Assembly: GCF_014648035.1 (NCBI RefSeq)
Contig: NZ_BMQI01000002.1
Location: 1 to 64,000 of the forward strand
Reading direction: 5' to 3'
Source: Shewanella algicola
GTDB lineage: Bacteria > Pseudomonadota > Gammaproteobacteria > Enterobacterales > Shewanellaceae
DNA: 64,000 nt
Under the pieces are notes generated by a model that was not told the DNA's origin, made no database searches, and saw only the letters and a list, made by a program, of their open reading frames with translations. Made by a program: the position numbers and the translations under genes. This document shows, in pieces, positions 18,096-26,300 of this stretch (within the stretch, counting starts at the first letter, position 1; each line of letters starts with the position of its first letter).

Positions 18096-18870
18096 TTCAT
18101 TATCAACCTCAACCATGAGGCAAAGCGTATTTATCGCCTTGTTCTGTGTGACATTTTTAGCCAGTTGCAGCACGGCGCCCAATAGTAATGATGTCAATAC
18201 GCCAAGCCGCACAGCATCATCGGATGCCGCCGAACAACACATTGTCGACATGGTTAATATCGCTAACAAAGACGCCAATACGACTTTAACTGCTATTGCC
18301 GACAAACAAGATCAACGCAACGTGTATCTTGAACAAGCATCGCTTCGTTTAGCCGAAGTCCCCGCCGCGGTATTAGCACAATACCAACAAGCGATTAACG
18401 CGATGAAAACCCAGCAATGGCAAAACGCCAACAGCCTGTTTGATAACGTTATCGCAGCACAGCCACAGTTGTCAGGGGCTTATGTCAATAAAGCCATCAT
18501 AGCAATTAACCAACAAGCGTTTGAGCAAGCCGATGCCCTGTTAGCACAAGCCATTAAGGCCAACAGCAGTAACCCATATGCGCATCAAATTAAGGCAAAC
18601 CTTGCCAGACAACAAGGTCAATATGCCCAGGCTGAACAAGGCTATTTAACCGCACTAGCATTGTGGCCGCAGTATCCTCAGGCTCAAATCAATTTAGCGA
18701 TGTTATTAGAGCTTTATCGCGGTAAGTTATTACAAGCAAGACAGTTTTATTTGGCTTATTTAGCCAATCAACCAGACGATGAACAGGCAAAACGCTGGCT
18801 TGCTGGCGTCGAAATTAAAATTAAACGTGCAGGGTTAACCCTACCCGATAACACCAACGGAGCAGGCTAA
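18082..18870 (+). CDS. TPR lipoprotein (262 aa)
   Basis: A short TPR lipoprotein with lipobox FLASC (Cys29). Three to four TPR units cover residues 95-240, with typical packing residues in NAMKTQQWQNANSLFDNVI, AYVNKAIIAINQQAFEQADA, HQIKANLARQQGQYAQAEQG and INLAMLLELYRGKLLQARQF. The start overlaps the preceding gene by 14 bases. Among outer-membrane lipoproteins with this design are PilF-type assembly factors, but the context points to a part of the ExbB/ExbD-linked complex instead. Confidence 0.75.
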   Translation: MRFINSLSTSTMRQSVFIALFCVTFLASCSTAPNSNDVNTPSRTASSDAAEQHIVDMVNIANKDANTTLTAIADKQDQRNVYLEQASLRLAEVPAAVLAQYQQAINAMKTQQWQNANSLFDNVIAAQPQLSGAYVNKAIIAINQQAFEQADALLAQAIKANSSNPYAHQIKANLARQQGQYAQAEQGYLTALALWPQYPQAQINLAMLLELYRGKLLQARQFYLAYLANQPDDEQAKRWLAGVEIKIKRAGLTLPDNTNGAG

Positions 18871-18871
18871 A

Positions 18872-19192
18872 ATGAACATGATAAAAGCGCTGCAATTGAT
18901 TGCTATTTGTTTGTGTTGGGCGGCGGCTATTCAAGCAAGTTTTGCCAATGAAGCCGACAAACCAAACACAACGGCGGTAAACAACAAGCCGGTGGTGATC
19001 GAAAGCCAAGTCACGGGTTCTCAAGAACAACCTAAAGTGCTGTACATCATGCCGTGGCAAGGAATCACCAACCCAATAGACATCAATAACAAAGACATGC
19101 GGCTCACCCTGCCTGAATTTAAACCCATTAACCCCAAAGCATTTAGGCAACAGGTGAGAGACTTTGCCAATAGCAATCAACAGACAGAGTAA
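18872..19192 (+). CDS. Small exported protein of unknown function (106 aa)
   Basis: Not recognised. It has a signal peptide (about residues 4-25, cleavage after SFA) and a mature part of about 80 residues with the beta-type segment QPKVLYIMPWQGITNP. It starts one base after the upstream stop, so it is part of the same transcript. Its size and place just before exbB recall the small periplasmic components that accompany TolQ/TolR-type motors. No cysteines remain after cleavage and no catalytic motif is visible. Confidence 0.6.
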   Translation: MNMIKALQLIAICLCWAAAIQASFANEADKPNTTAVNNKPVVIESQVTGSQEQPKVLYIMPWQGITNPIDINNKDMRLTLPEFKPINPKAFRQQVRDFANSNQQTE

Positions 19193-19311
19193 CCTCAATA
19201 AAATAAATACAGCTAAACACCAAAATACATTAACTACCTGAGTCACAAGATAATTGCCCCATGCAGCCATAAACACCTGGGGACAAACAACAAAAATAGA
19301 AGGAACATCAC

Positions 19312-19965
19312 ATGAGTTTTACCGACCATATCATTGCGTTTTTACAAAATGGCGGCCCATTTATCTACCCTATCGCCTTAGTGTTAGTGGTCGGTTTAGC
19401 CATTACCATTGAACGCTGGTTATATTTAAGCTCAGCGCATCGCACTAACCAAAAAGCATTTTCGTTGATTAAAAGTGCCCTCAAAACTGGCGACGTTAAT
19501 ACCATTAGTCAACATGCGCAAAATCATAAAGCACCGGTGTTTGACGTATTGCAGTCAGGTATTGCACGTATATCAAGTGCCAGCCGCCGTGAAGATGTTG
19601 AATACGCCATGGAAGAAACCGTAATGGAATACATGCTGCGCCTTGAAAAACGCACACCATTTATTGCCACACTGGCGAATATCGCAACGTTACTCGGTTT
19701 GTTAGGTACCATTATGGGTTTGATTGCGGCGTTCTCGGCCGTTGCCAGCGCCGACCCAGCTGAAAAAGCCAACTTATTGTCATCGAGTATTTCGGTGGCG
19801 ATGAACACCACCGCATTTGGTTTGATCACCGCTATCCCACTGATTTTATTTCACTCGAGCCTACAAACTAAAACGGCCACCATTGTTGACTCAATTGAAA
19901 TGGCAGGCATCAAACTGCTTAATTCGTTGTCATTTAACCAGCAAACGGATAACAACCGAGGCTAA
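19312..19965 (+). CDS. ExbB/TolQ/MotA-family proton channel protein
   Basis: An inner-membrane motor subunit of 217 residues. Three membrane segments are visible: about 18-38 (FIYPIALVLVVGLAITIERW), about 118-145 (FIATLANIATLLGLLGTIMGL) and about 160-185 (ISVAMNTTAFGLITAIPLILF), with the family pattern LLGLLGTIMG and the long cytoplasmic loop between segments one and two. It would form a pentameric ring around an ExbD dimer and use the proton gradient to drive TonB-like partners. The ribosome site is AAGGAACATCAC before ATG. It is followed immediately by two exbD genes and a TonB-like gene, making a complete motor set. Confidence 0.92.
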   Translation: MSFTDHIIAFLQNGGPFIYPIALVLVVGLAITIERWLYLSSAHRTNQKAFSLIKSALKTGDVNTISQHAQNHKAPVFDVLQSGIARISSASRREDVEYAMEETVMEYMLRLEKRTPFIATLANIATLLGLLGTIMGLIAAFSAVASADPAEKANLLSSSISVAMNTTAFGLITAIPLILFHSSLQTKTATIVDSIEMAGIKLLNSLSFNQQTDNNRG

Positions 19966-20525
19966 TGAGTATGAGACGCCACCGTCGCCCCAATACCCAA
20001 GATGCAGAACTGGATATCACCTCATTCATGAATTTGATGATCGTGTTAGTGCCGGTGTTACTGCTGAGTTTGGTGTTCTCACAAGTGCGCATTGTTAACT
20101 TACAACTGCCGGTATTAACCGAAGAAGAACAAGCACAAGATGAACAAGAACCCAAAATACTCGAATTAGTGATCACCCCTAGCCGCTTAACCCTCAACTA
20201 TCCGGCGGGCATGGCACTGAAACAATTTGACCGAACAGAAACAGGCTATGACTTTGCCGCGCTGTCGGTGTACTTGCAAGATTTAAAGCTGACATTTCAG
20301 CAGCAAGGTATAGAGAAAAACGACATTGTATTACTGTTAGATCCAGCCATTGACTATCAAACCATAGTATCGGCCATGGACACAGTGCGATCGTTTAAAG
20401 CCGTGGTTGCCGCTAATTTGGTTGATGCTGAGTTGTTTCCAATGGTCTCGCTTGGTGATGCTCCGGCTGTTAGTGACTCAGAGTCACAGGCCACTATTGG
20501 ACAACCAATAGGAGCCAAGCAATGA
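19965..20525 (+). CDS. ExbD/TolR-family protein 1, without the membrane Asp
   Basis: An ExbD-type protein of 186 residues: a short basic N-terminus (MSMRRHRRPNT), one membrane segment (about 17-40) and a periplasmic domain (LELVITPSRLTL...IVLLLDPAIDYQTIVSAMDTVR) of the TolR fold. In ExbD and TolR a membrane aspartate (D25 in E. coli ExbD, in the pattern TPFID) carries protons. Aligned here the pattern reads TSFMN, so the position is Asn23. The partner gene downstream keeps the Asp. The start codon overlaps the exbB stop (TAATG). Confidence 0.88.
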   Translation: MSMRRHRRPNTQDAELDITSFMNLMIVLVPVLLLSLVFSQVRIVNLQLPVLTEEEQAQDEQEPKILELVITPSRLTLNYPAGMALKQFDRTETGYDFAALSVYLQDLKLTFQQQGIEKNDIVLLLDPAIDYQTIVSAMDTVRSFKAVVAANLVDAELFPMVSLGDAPAVSDSESQATIGQPIGAKQ

Positions 20526-21055
20526 TGAAACAATCGGCCAGAAGCCGCAGATTAGTTAAACATCACAAACGCTTAAAAGCGGGTAGTAAGCTTAACCTTG
20601 TCGCGTTGATGGACATTTTTACGATTTTGGTGTTTTTCTTAATTGTGAATCAGTCTGAAGTGCGCGTATTGCAAAATATTGAAAAGCTTAGCTTGCCAGT
20701 GTCTGTCGCTGAAACCTTGCCCGTTGAAAACCTTGTTATCACAGTCATCGCCGACACAGTGTTAGTACAAGACCGGGCTATATGGCAAAAAAGTGAAGAT
20801 GGACAAGAACTCACTGAACAAGAAAACCCTGAGTTTATTAGCACCTTAACCACCGAGCTGACCTATCAAGCCAGTAAGCGCACCGAGCTGAGTGAAACCG
20901 AACAACAAAACGGCCGTGCGGTCACCATTATTGGCGATGCGGCAACACCTTATGTGGTGTTAAAGCAAATAATGGCAGCCTGTGCAGCAACTGGTTACCG
21001 TGATATTTCGTTAGCGGTTGAACAGCAGGCTAAACAAGCCGATGGGGAGAGCTAA
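20522..21055 (+). CDS. ExbD/TolR-family protein 2, with the membrane Asp
   Basis: A second ExbD-type protein (177 residues), overlapping the first by 4 bases. The basic N-terminus (RSRRLVKHHKRLKAG) leads into a membrane segment NLVALMDIFTILVFFLIVN, where Asp31 matches the proton-carrying aspartate of ExbD/TolR. The periplasmic part (LVITVIADTVLVQD, VTIIGDAATPYVVLKQIMAA) has the TolR-like fold. Two unlike ExbD subunits beside one ExbB suggest a heterodimeric stator plug with a single titratable Asp per dimer. AglQ and AglS of Myxococcus are likewise two TolR-like proteins paired with one TolQ-like protein. Confidence 0.88.
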   Translation: MMKQSARSRRLVKHHKRLKAGSKLNLVALMDIFTILVFFLIVNQSEVRVLQNIEKLSLPVSVAETLPVENLVITVIADTVLVQDRAIWQKSEDGQELTEQENPEFISTLTTELTYQASKRTELSETEQQNGRAVTIIGDAATPYVVLKQIMAACAATGYRDISLAVEQQAKQADGES

Positions 21056-21056
21056 C

Positions 21057-22061
21057 ATGACTACCGCTACCCTTGGAACCGCTCAATTTAATCAGCACAC
21101 AAGCAATAGCTTTAATGATTTAGGCGACTTATTTAAGCCCAGCAAACAAGACAAACTGTTTAAACAGATTTTGTGGCTATTGCTGCTGGTTTATTTGGTG
21201 TTTGCCGTTGTGGTGCCGATGCTTGAGCAAGTTGAACAGCCACGTGAAGTAAAAGAGCAAGTACCGCCACAACTGGCGAAAATCATTTTGCAAGAAAAGC
21301 AGCTACCGCCACCGGTTAAACCTGAGGTGAAGCCACCTGAGCCGGAGCCTCTGCCTGAGCCAGAACCGGCTCCGCCAGAAGATAAGGTAGTCGAGAAGCC
21401 GGTAGAGCCAGTGGTAAAACCTCAAGTTGTGCAGCCATCAACCCGTGAAGCAGCCAAAGAAAAAGCCAGCACATCAGGCTTAGCCGCCATGAAAGATGAG
21501 CTATTTTCTATGCGTGAAGCCTTTGATGTTACCCCAACGGCGCAACGTAAACTTGACCAAACCACGAGCCAAGAGGTCAAAGTAAAACGTGACCTACTAG
21601 CCGGTGCGGCCAATAAACAAACTGATAGCTTGGCAAAATCAACCATTAGCCAAACGGTGTCTTCTGGATCGCTTAGCGGTAACGAAACCCAACAAATTCG
21701 TCTCGCAAAAGAAGAAGTGTTAGCCAGTCAGGGCGCCGCTGCTGAAAAGGCCAGCCAAGCCAGTCATGCTGGTCAACGTTCAGAGGCTGCCCTTAGGCGC
21801 ACCTTAGAAGCCAATAAATCTCGGCTTTATTCGCTCTATAACCGCGCCTTAAGAAAAGATCCATTTTTAAAAGGCAAAGTGATGTTTGAAATTGTCATCC
21901 AACCCAATGGCAATATCAGCAAAGTGACGATTAAATCGAGCGAGCTCAACAATGCCAAGTTAGAACGTCAATTAACCTTGGTACTACGTTCAATTACTTT
22001 TCCGGCTGAAAAAGTCGCGGTAATGACCACCATCTGGTCTATCGACTTCTTCCCGAGTTAA
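21057..22061 (+). CDS. TonB-like AgmX/PglI C-terminal domain protein
   Basis: The energy-transducing partner of the ExbB/ExbD set. The start at 21057 is chosen for the ribosome site GGGGAG 7 bases upstream; a frame opening at 21018 would overlap exbD2. One membrane segment lies at about 40-60 (ILWLLLLVYLVFAVVVPML), then a TonB-style Pro/Glu/Lys-rich spacer (about 80-130; KPEVKPPEPEPLPEPEP), a charged middle, and a C-terminal domain (about 240-334; LYSLYNRALRKDPFLKGKVMFEIVIQPNGNISKV...FPA) of the AgmX/PglI type named from myxobacterial gliding proteins. It probably spans the periplasm and pulls on the TPR or barrel partners encoded upstream. It is the last gene before a terminator-like hairpin. 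Confidence 0.85.
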   Translation: MTTATLGTAQFNQHTSNSFNDLGDLFKPSKQDKLFKQILWLLLLVYLVFAVVVPMLEQVEQPREVKEQVPPQLAKIILQEKQLPPPVKPEVKPPEPEPLPEPEPAPPEDKVVEKPVEPVVKPQVVQPSTREAAKEKASTSGLAAMKDELFSMREAFDVTPTAQRKLDQTTSQEVKVKRDLLAGAANKQTDSLAKSTISQTVSSGSLSGNETQQIRLAKEEVLASQGAAAEKASQASHAGQRSEAALRRTLEANKSRLYSLYNRALRKDPFLKGKVMFEIVIQPNGNISKVTIKSSELNNAKLERQLTLVLRSITFPAEKVAVMTTIWSIDFFPS

Positions 22062-22093
22062 GCAGCGTTACCCGCTGACTTTAGGCAATAAAA

Positions 22094-22124
22094 AAGCAGG
22101 TGATGATAGCCTCATTACCTGCTT
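22094..22124 (+). terminator. Terminator-like hairpin after the envelope gene set
   Basis: The stem AAGCAGGTGATG / CATTACCTGCTT (12 pairs, one G-T wobble) with a 7-base loop lies 32 bases past the TonB-like stop. An A-run precedes it and a T-rich stretch (GATGTTTTTT) follows at about 22133-22142, a bit far for a classical U-tract. It probably separates the envelope transcript from pfaR. Confidence 0.7.
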
Positions 22125-22433
22125 CTTATCTCTGATGTTTTTTAGACATTACCAATGCCGACTAAACACCCTCGGCATACATAAAAATCACCATCAACAT
22201 CGCTTTAGGCACTCATTCATGTAGGTATGCTAATGGCTGCTTGAGAGCGGTCTATTATCGCGAAATCAAACAATTTATTTACTCGATTTTCGCTTTTTAG
22301 TGTCGGGTGATTGTATCGAAGTGAAACCTCAGGTAATCTGCTTGTTGTTAATACGCATAAATGGATATTTGAGCTAACTTGAGTGAGTCTAGCGAGCGAA
22401 CATCCCAATAGATTATTTGGAATCCCTGTCTAG
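22125..22433 (+). other. Intergenic region upstream of pfaR (presumed promoter)
   Basis: About 310 AT-rich bases with no credible gene. The promoter of pfaR should be here, but no -35/-10 pair stands out. The ribosome site of pfaR is weak (GGAA about 11 bases before ATG), consistent with a low-level regulator. Confidence 0.4.
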
Positions 22434-23306
22434 ATGGCAAAAAAGATTAATTCACATCCTGACCCTAAGCCTGCTGAAGGTCGGTCACGTCCCAAAACGG
22501 TTAATCACCGTAACGCGACAACCACACCCGAAATGCGGCAGTTTATTCAGCAATCCGAATACAGCGTCAGCCAATTAGCTAAAATACTTAATATTAGTGA
22601 AGCTACCATCCGAAAATGGCGTAAGCGCGACTCAGTCAATAATACCCCTAATACCCCACATAAACTCAACACCACGCTGTCACCCATGCAGGAATATGTG
22701 GTGGTCGGTTTGCGGTATCAACTCAAAATGCCGTTAGACAAACTGTTGTCGATTACCCAAAAGTTTATTAATCCTAATGTATCCCGTTCTGGTTTAGCGC
22801 GTTGCTTAAAACGTCACGGCGTATCAAAACTCGATGACGTTGACAGTTCATTTGTGCCTGAGCGTTATTTTAATCAATTGCCCATTACCCAAGGCACTGA
22901 CGTGGTTACTTATGCTGTTAACCCACAAACACTGGCTGATACCTTATCCTTCCCCAGTGTCGATCATGTGGTACAAGTTGAATCATTAAGCATCCCCAAA
23001 CAATACAGTCCAAAGCAAGCTTCTTCGGTGTTGTTGGGCGTCGATGCTGACACCGACTGGGTTTATCTAGACATTTATCAAGACAGCCATACTCAGGCGA
23101 GTAATCGTTATATGGCTTATGTGCTCAAGCACGGACCGTTTCATTTACGTAAATTATTAGTACGTAACTATCACACTTTTCTTGCTCGTTTTCCTGGATC
23201 AAGTCAATCAGCGGCAACGCCAAAGGCATCTAAAGCCGCTGCACCCCAACAGCAGATAACTGACTCTCAGTTATCAAGCGGAGACTCAAATGAGCCAATC
23301 CAGTAA
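22434..23306 (+). CDS. pfaR: PfaR, transcriptional activator of the pfa operon
   Basis: A DNA-binding regulator of 290 residues that sits directly upstream of pfaA in Shewanella and related EPA/DHA producers and activates pfa transcription. Residues about 42-72 form a helix-turn-helix (YSVSQLAKILNISEATIRKWRKR) of the kind also used in transposases, and residues 85-140 (MQEYVVVGLRYQLKMPLDKLL...GLARCLKRHGV) resemble the second DNA-binding part of IS481/IS630-like proteins. The retroviral integrase core is not evident, so it appears to be a domesticated transposase-type DNA-binding head. The C-terminus is low-complexity (AATPKASKAAAPQQQ). It overlaps pfaA by 17 bases. Confidence 0.88.
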   Translation: MAKKINSHPDPKPAEGRSRPKTVNHRNATTTPEMRQFIQQSEYSVSQLAKILNISEATIRKWRKRDSVNNTPNTPHKLNTTLSPMQEYVVVGLRYQLKMPLDKLLSITQKFINPNVSRSGLARCLKRHGVSKLDDVDSSFVPERYFNQLPITQGTDVVTYAVNPQTLADTLSFPSVDHVVQVESLSIPKQYSPKQASSVLLGVDADTDWVYLDIYQDSHTQASNRYMAYVLKHGPFHLRKLLVRNYHTFLARFPGSSQSAATPKASKAAAPQQQITDSQLSSGDSNEPIQ

Positions 23307-26300
23307 TATCGATAAGCGTTTAAATAAACGCTTAAAAGACATGCCGATAGCAATCGTAGGCATGGCGAGCATTTTTGCCAATTCGCGTTACCTGAATAAA
23401 TTTTGGGATTTAATCAGCGAAAAAATCGACGCCATTGTTGATATTCCAGACAGTCATTGGAATGCCGACGATTACTATGATGCCGATAAATCAGCACCCG
23501 ATAAAAGCTACTGTAAACGTGGTGGTTTTTTACCTGAGGTCGATTTCAACCCAATGGAATTTGGTCTGCCACCTAACATTTTAGAGTTAACCGACACCTC
23601 GCAGCTGTTGTCGTTAGTGGTAGCCAAAGAAGTATTAGCCGATGCCGGTATCGATGCGCAATACGATACCGACCGCATTGGTATTACCCTTGGCGTGGGC
23701 GGCGGACAAAAAATAAATCACAGTTTAAGCAGCCGCTTACAATACCCTGTACTCAAAAAAGTATTCAAAAACAGTGGCATTAGTGACCAAGACAGTCAGA
23801 TGTTGATTAAGAAGTTTCAAGATCAATATATCCACTGGGAAGAAAACTCGTTCCCAGGGTCACTCGGTAACGTCATTGCCGGCCGTATTGCGAACCGTTT
23901 TGACTTAGGTGGCATGAACTGTGTCGTCGATGCGGCTTGTGCAGGCTCGTTAGCGGCGATGCGCATGGCGATTACCGAACTGGTTGAAGGTCGCAGTGAC
24001 ATGATGATCACCGGCGGCGTATGTACCGACAACTCACCGTCGATGTACATGAGCTTCTCAAAAACCCCTGCATTTACCACCAATGACACCATTCAACCAT
24101 TTGATACTGACTCAAAAGGCATGATGATTGGTGAAGGCATTGGCATGGTGGCGATTAAACGCCTTGAAGATGCTGAGCGTGATGGCGATAAAATCTATGC
24201 GGTAATTAAAGGTATTGGTGCCTCATCTGACGGTAAGTTTAAGAGTATTTATGCGCCGCGCCCTGAAGGTCAGGCTAAAGCGTTAAAGCGTGCTTACGAC
24301 GACGCCGGTTTTGCGCCGCATACAGTAGGGCTCATTGAAGCCCACGGTACAGGCACTGCAGCAGGTGATATTGCCGAGTTTAACGGTTTAAAATCAGTAT
24401 TTGCTGAAGATAACGACACCCAACAACATATCGCGCTTGGTTCGGTTAAATCTCAAGTGGGCCACACCAAATCAACCGCAGGAACAGCAGGTGTAATTAA
24501 AGCGGCGTTGGCTCTGCATCATAAAGTATTGCCGCCAACCATTAACGTCAGTAAGCCACATCCAAAACTAGGCATCAGTGATTCACCGTTTTATCTCAAT
24601 ACCGAAACGCGTCCATGGTTACCTCGTGCAGACGACACGCCGCGCCGTGCCGGTATTAGCTCGTTTGGTTTTGGTGGCACTAACTTCCACATTGTGTTGG
24701 AAGAGTACCGCCAAGATCACGCCCGTAATGACAAATATCGTCAACGTGCGGTGCCGCAAAGCTTGTTAATCAGTGCTGATAGCAAGGCGGCACTGCAAAG
24801 TCAATTGGCTGAGCTACAAGCTGAAATAGCCGCAATCGATACAAGCAAAGCCAACAGTCAAGAACTGGCATTAACTGAGCTAGCCCAGCGTTTTGCCATT
24901 ACTGACATTGCGCCAACAGCAGCACGTTTTGGCTTGGTTGTTGCGTCAATTGCTGACTTAACAGTGCAGCTTACTCAAGCCCTAGCGCAGTTAACCAACA
25001 ATGATGCCGATAACTGGCAATTACCCTCTGGCGCAAGTTATCGCAATGCAAGCTTAGTCAATAAAAGTGCAGCACCTAAGGTGGCAGCATTGTTTGCGGG
25101 CCAAGGGGCACAATATGTCAACATGGCCACCGAGCTTGCGTGTTTCTATCCTGAAATGCGTCAGCAATTAATGCAAGCAGACAAAGTATTTGCCAAGCAT
25201 AAGCAAACGCCATTATCGCAAATTATGTACCCTATTCCGGCTTTTGAAGCGCAAGATATTGCCGCGCAACAAGCCGCACTAACCAACACAGCTTATGCTC
25301 AAAGCGCCATTGGTGCGGTCAGCATGGGCCAATACGCACTGCTTATTCAAGCCGGTTTTAGCCCAGACATGGTCGCAGGCCACAGTTTTGGTGAACTCTC
25401 GGCCTTATGTGCAGCAGGGGTTATCAGCCAGGATGATTATTATCAATTAGCCTTTGCTCGTGGCCAAGCTATGGCGGCGACGCCAGCCGATCAAGACCCA
25501 GGCGCCATGTACGCCATCATTGTGCCGCCACAAGGTGCCGAGCAAGGTGTGAGCCAGTTAGAAAACTGCATCAGTGCCTTTGATGGAGTAAAAGTTGCTA
25601 ACTACAACGCGCCCACCCAATTAGTGATTGCAGGTCCAACAGACGCTTGCGCTGATGCAGCAAAAGCCATTACTGCAGAGTTAGGCTTTAAAGCCATTGC
25701 CTTGCCAGTATCAGGGGCGTTCCACACGCCATTAGTTGGCCACGCGCAAAAGCCATTTGCGAAAGCTATTAGCAAGGTTAAGTTTGCTAAGCCTAAAGTG
25801 GCGTTATATGCCAACAGTACTGGCCAACTTCACCCAAGCGATGGCAAAGCAATTCAAGCCGCCTTTAGCGAACATATGCTGCAATCGGTGCGTTTTAGCG
25901 AGCAACTCGTTGCCATGTACGATGCGGGGGCTCGAGTATTTGTTGAGTTTGGACCTAAAAATATTTTGCAAAAACTGGTTGAAGCGACATTAGGCAACAA
26001 GGCTGAAGCGGTCAGTGTTGTCAGCCTAAATCCTAATCCTAAAGGCAGCAGCGATACACAGCTGCGTCAAGCGGCTACGCAATTAGCGGTATTAGGTGTG
26101 GCATTAACTGAGGTAGACCCTTATCAAGCGCCAATAGCAGAGCTTGCTAAAACCTCGCCGATGAACGTCAAACTGACGGCGCAAAACTACATTAGCCCAA
26201 GCACTCAAGCCAAAATGCAAAAATCATTGCAAAGCGGCGAAGTCACCAGCAAGACAGTGGAAGTGCCTGTCGAGAAGATTGTGGAAAAAATAGTGGAAAA

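Noticed and set aside
19312..22061. Classical TonB iron-uptake (exbB-exbD-tonB) or Tol-Pal operon
   Set aside because: Two ExbD proteins, an AgmX/PglI-type end instead of a TonB C-terminus, no TonB-dependent receptor, and no tolA, tolB or pal.
22434..23306. PfaR as a mobile-element transposase
   Set aside because: The helix-turn-helix resembles transposases, but there are no terminal inverted repeats, no evident catalytic core, and the gene is tightly joined to pfaA, where the activator is expected.
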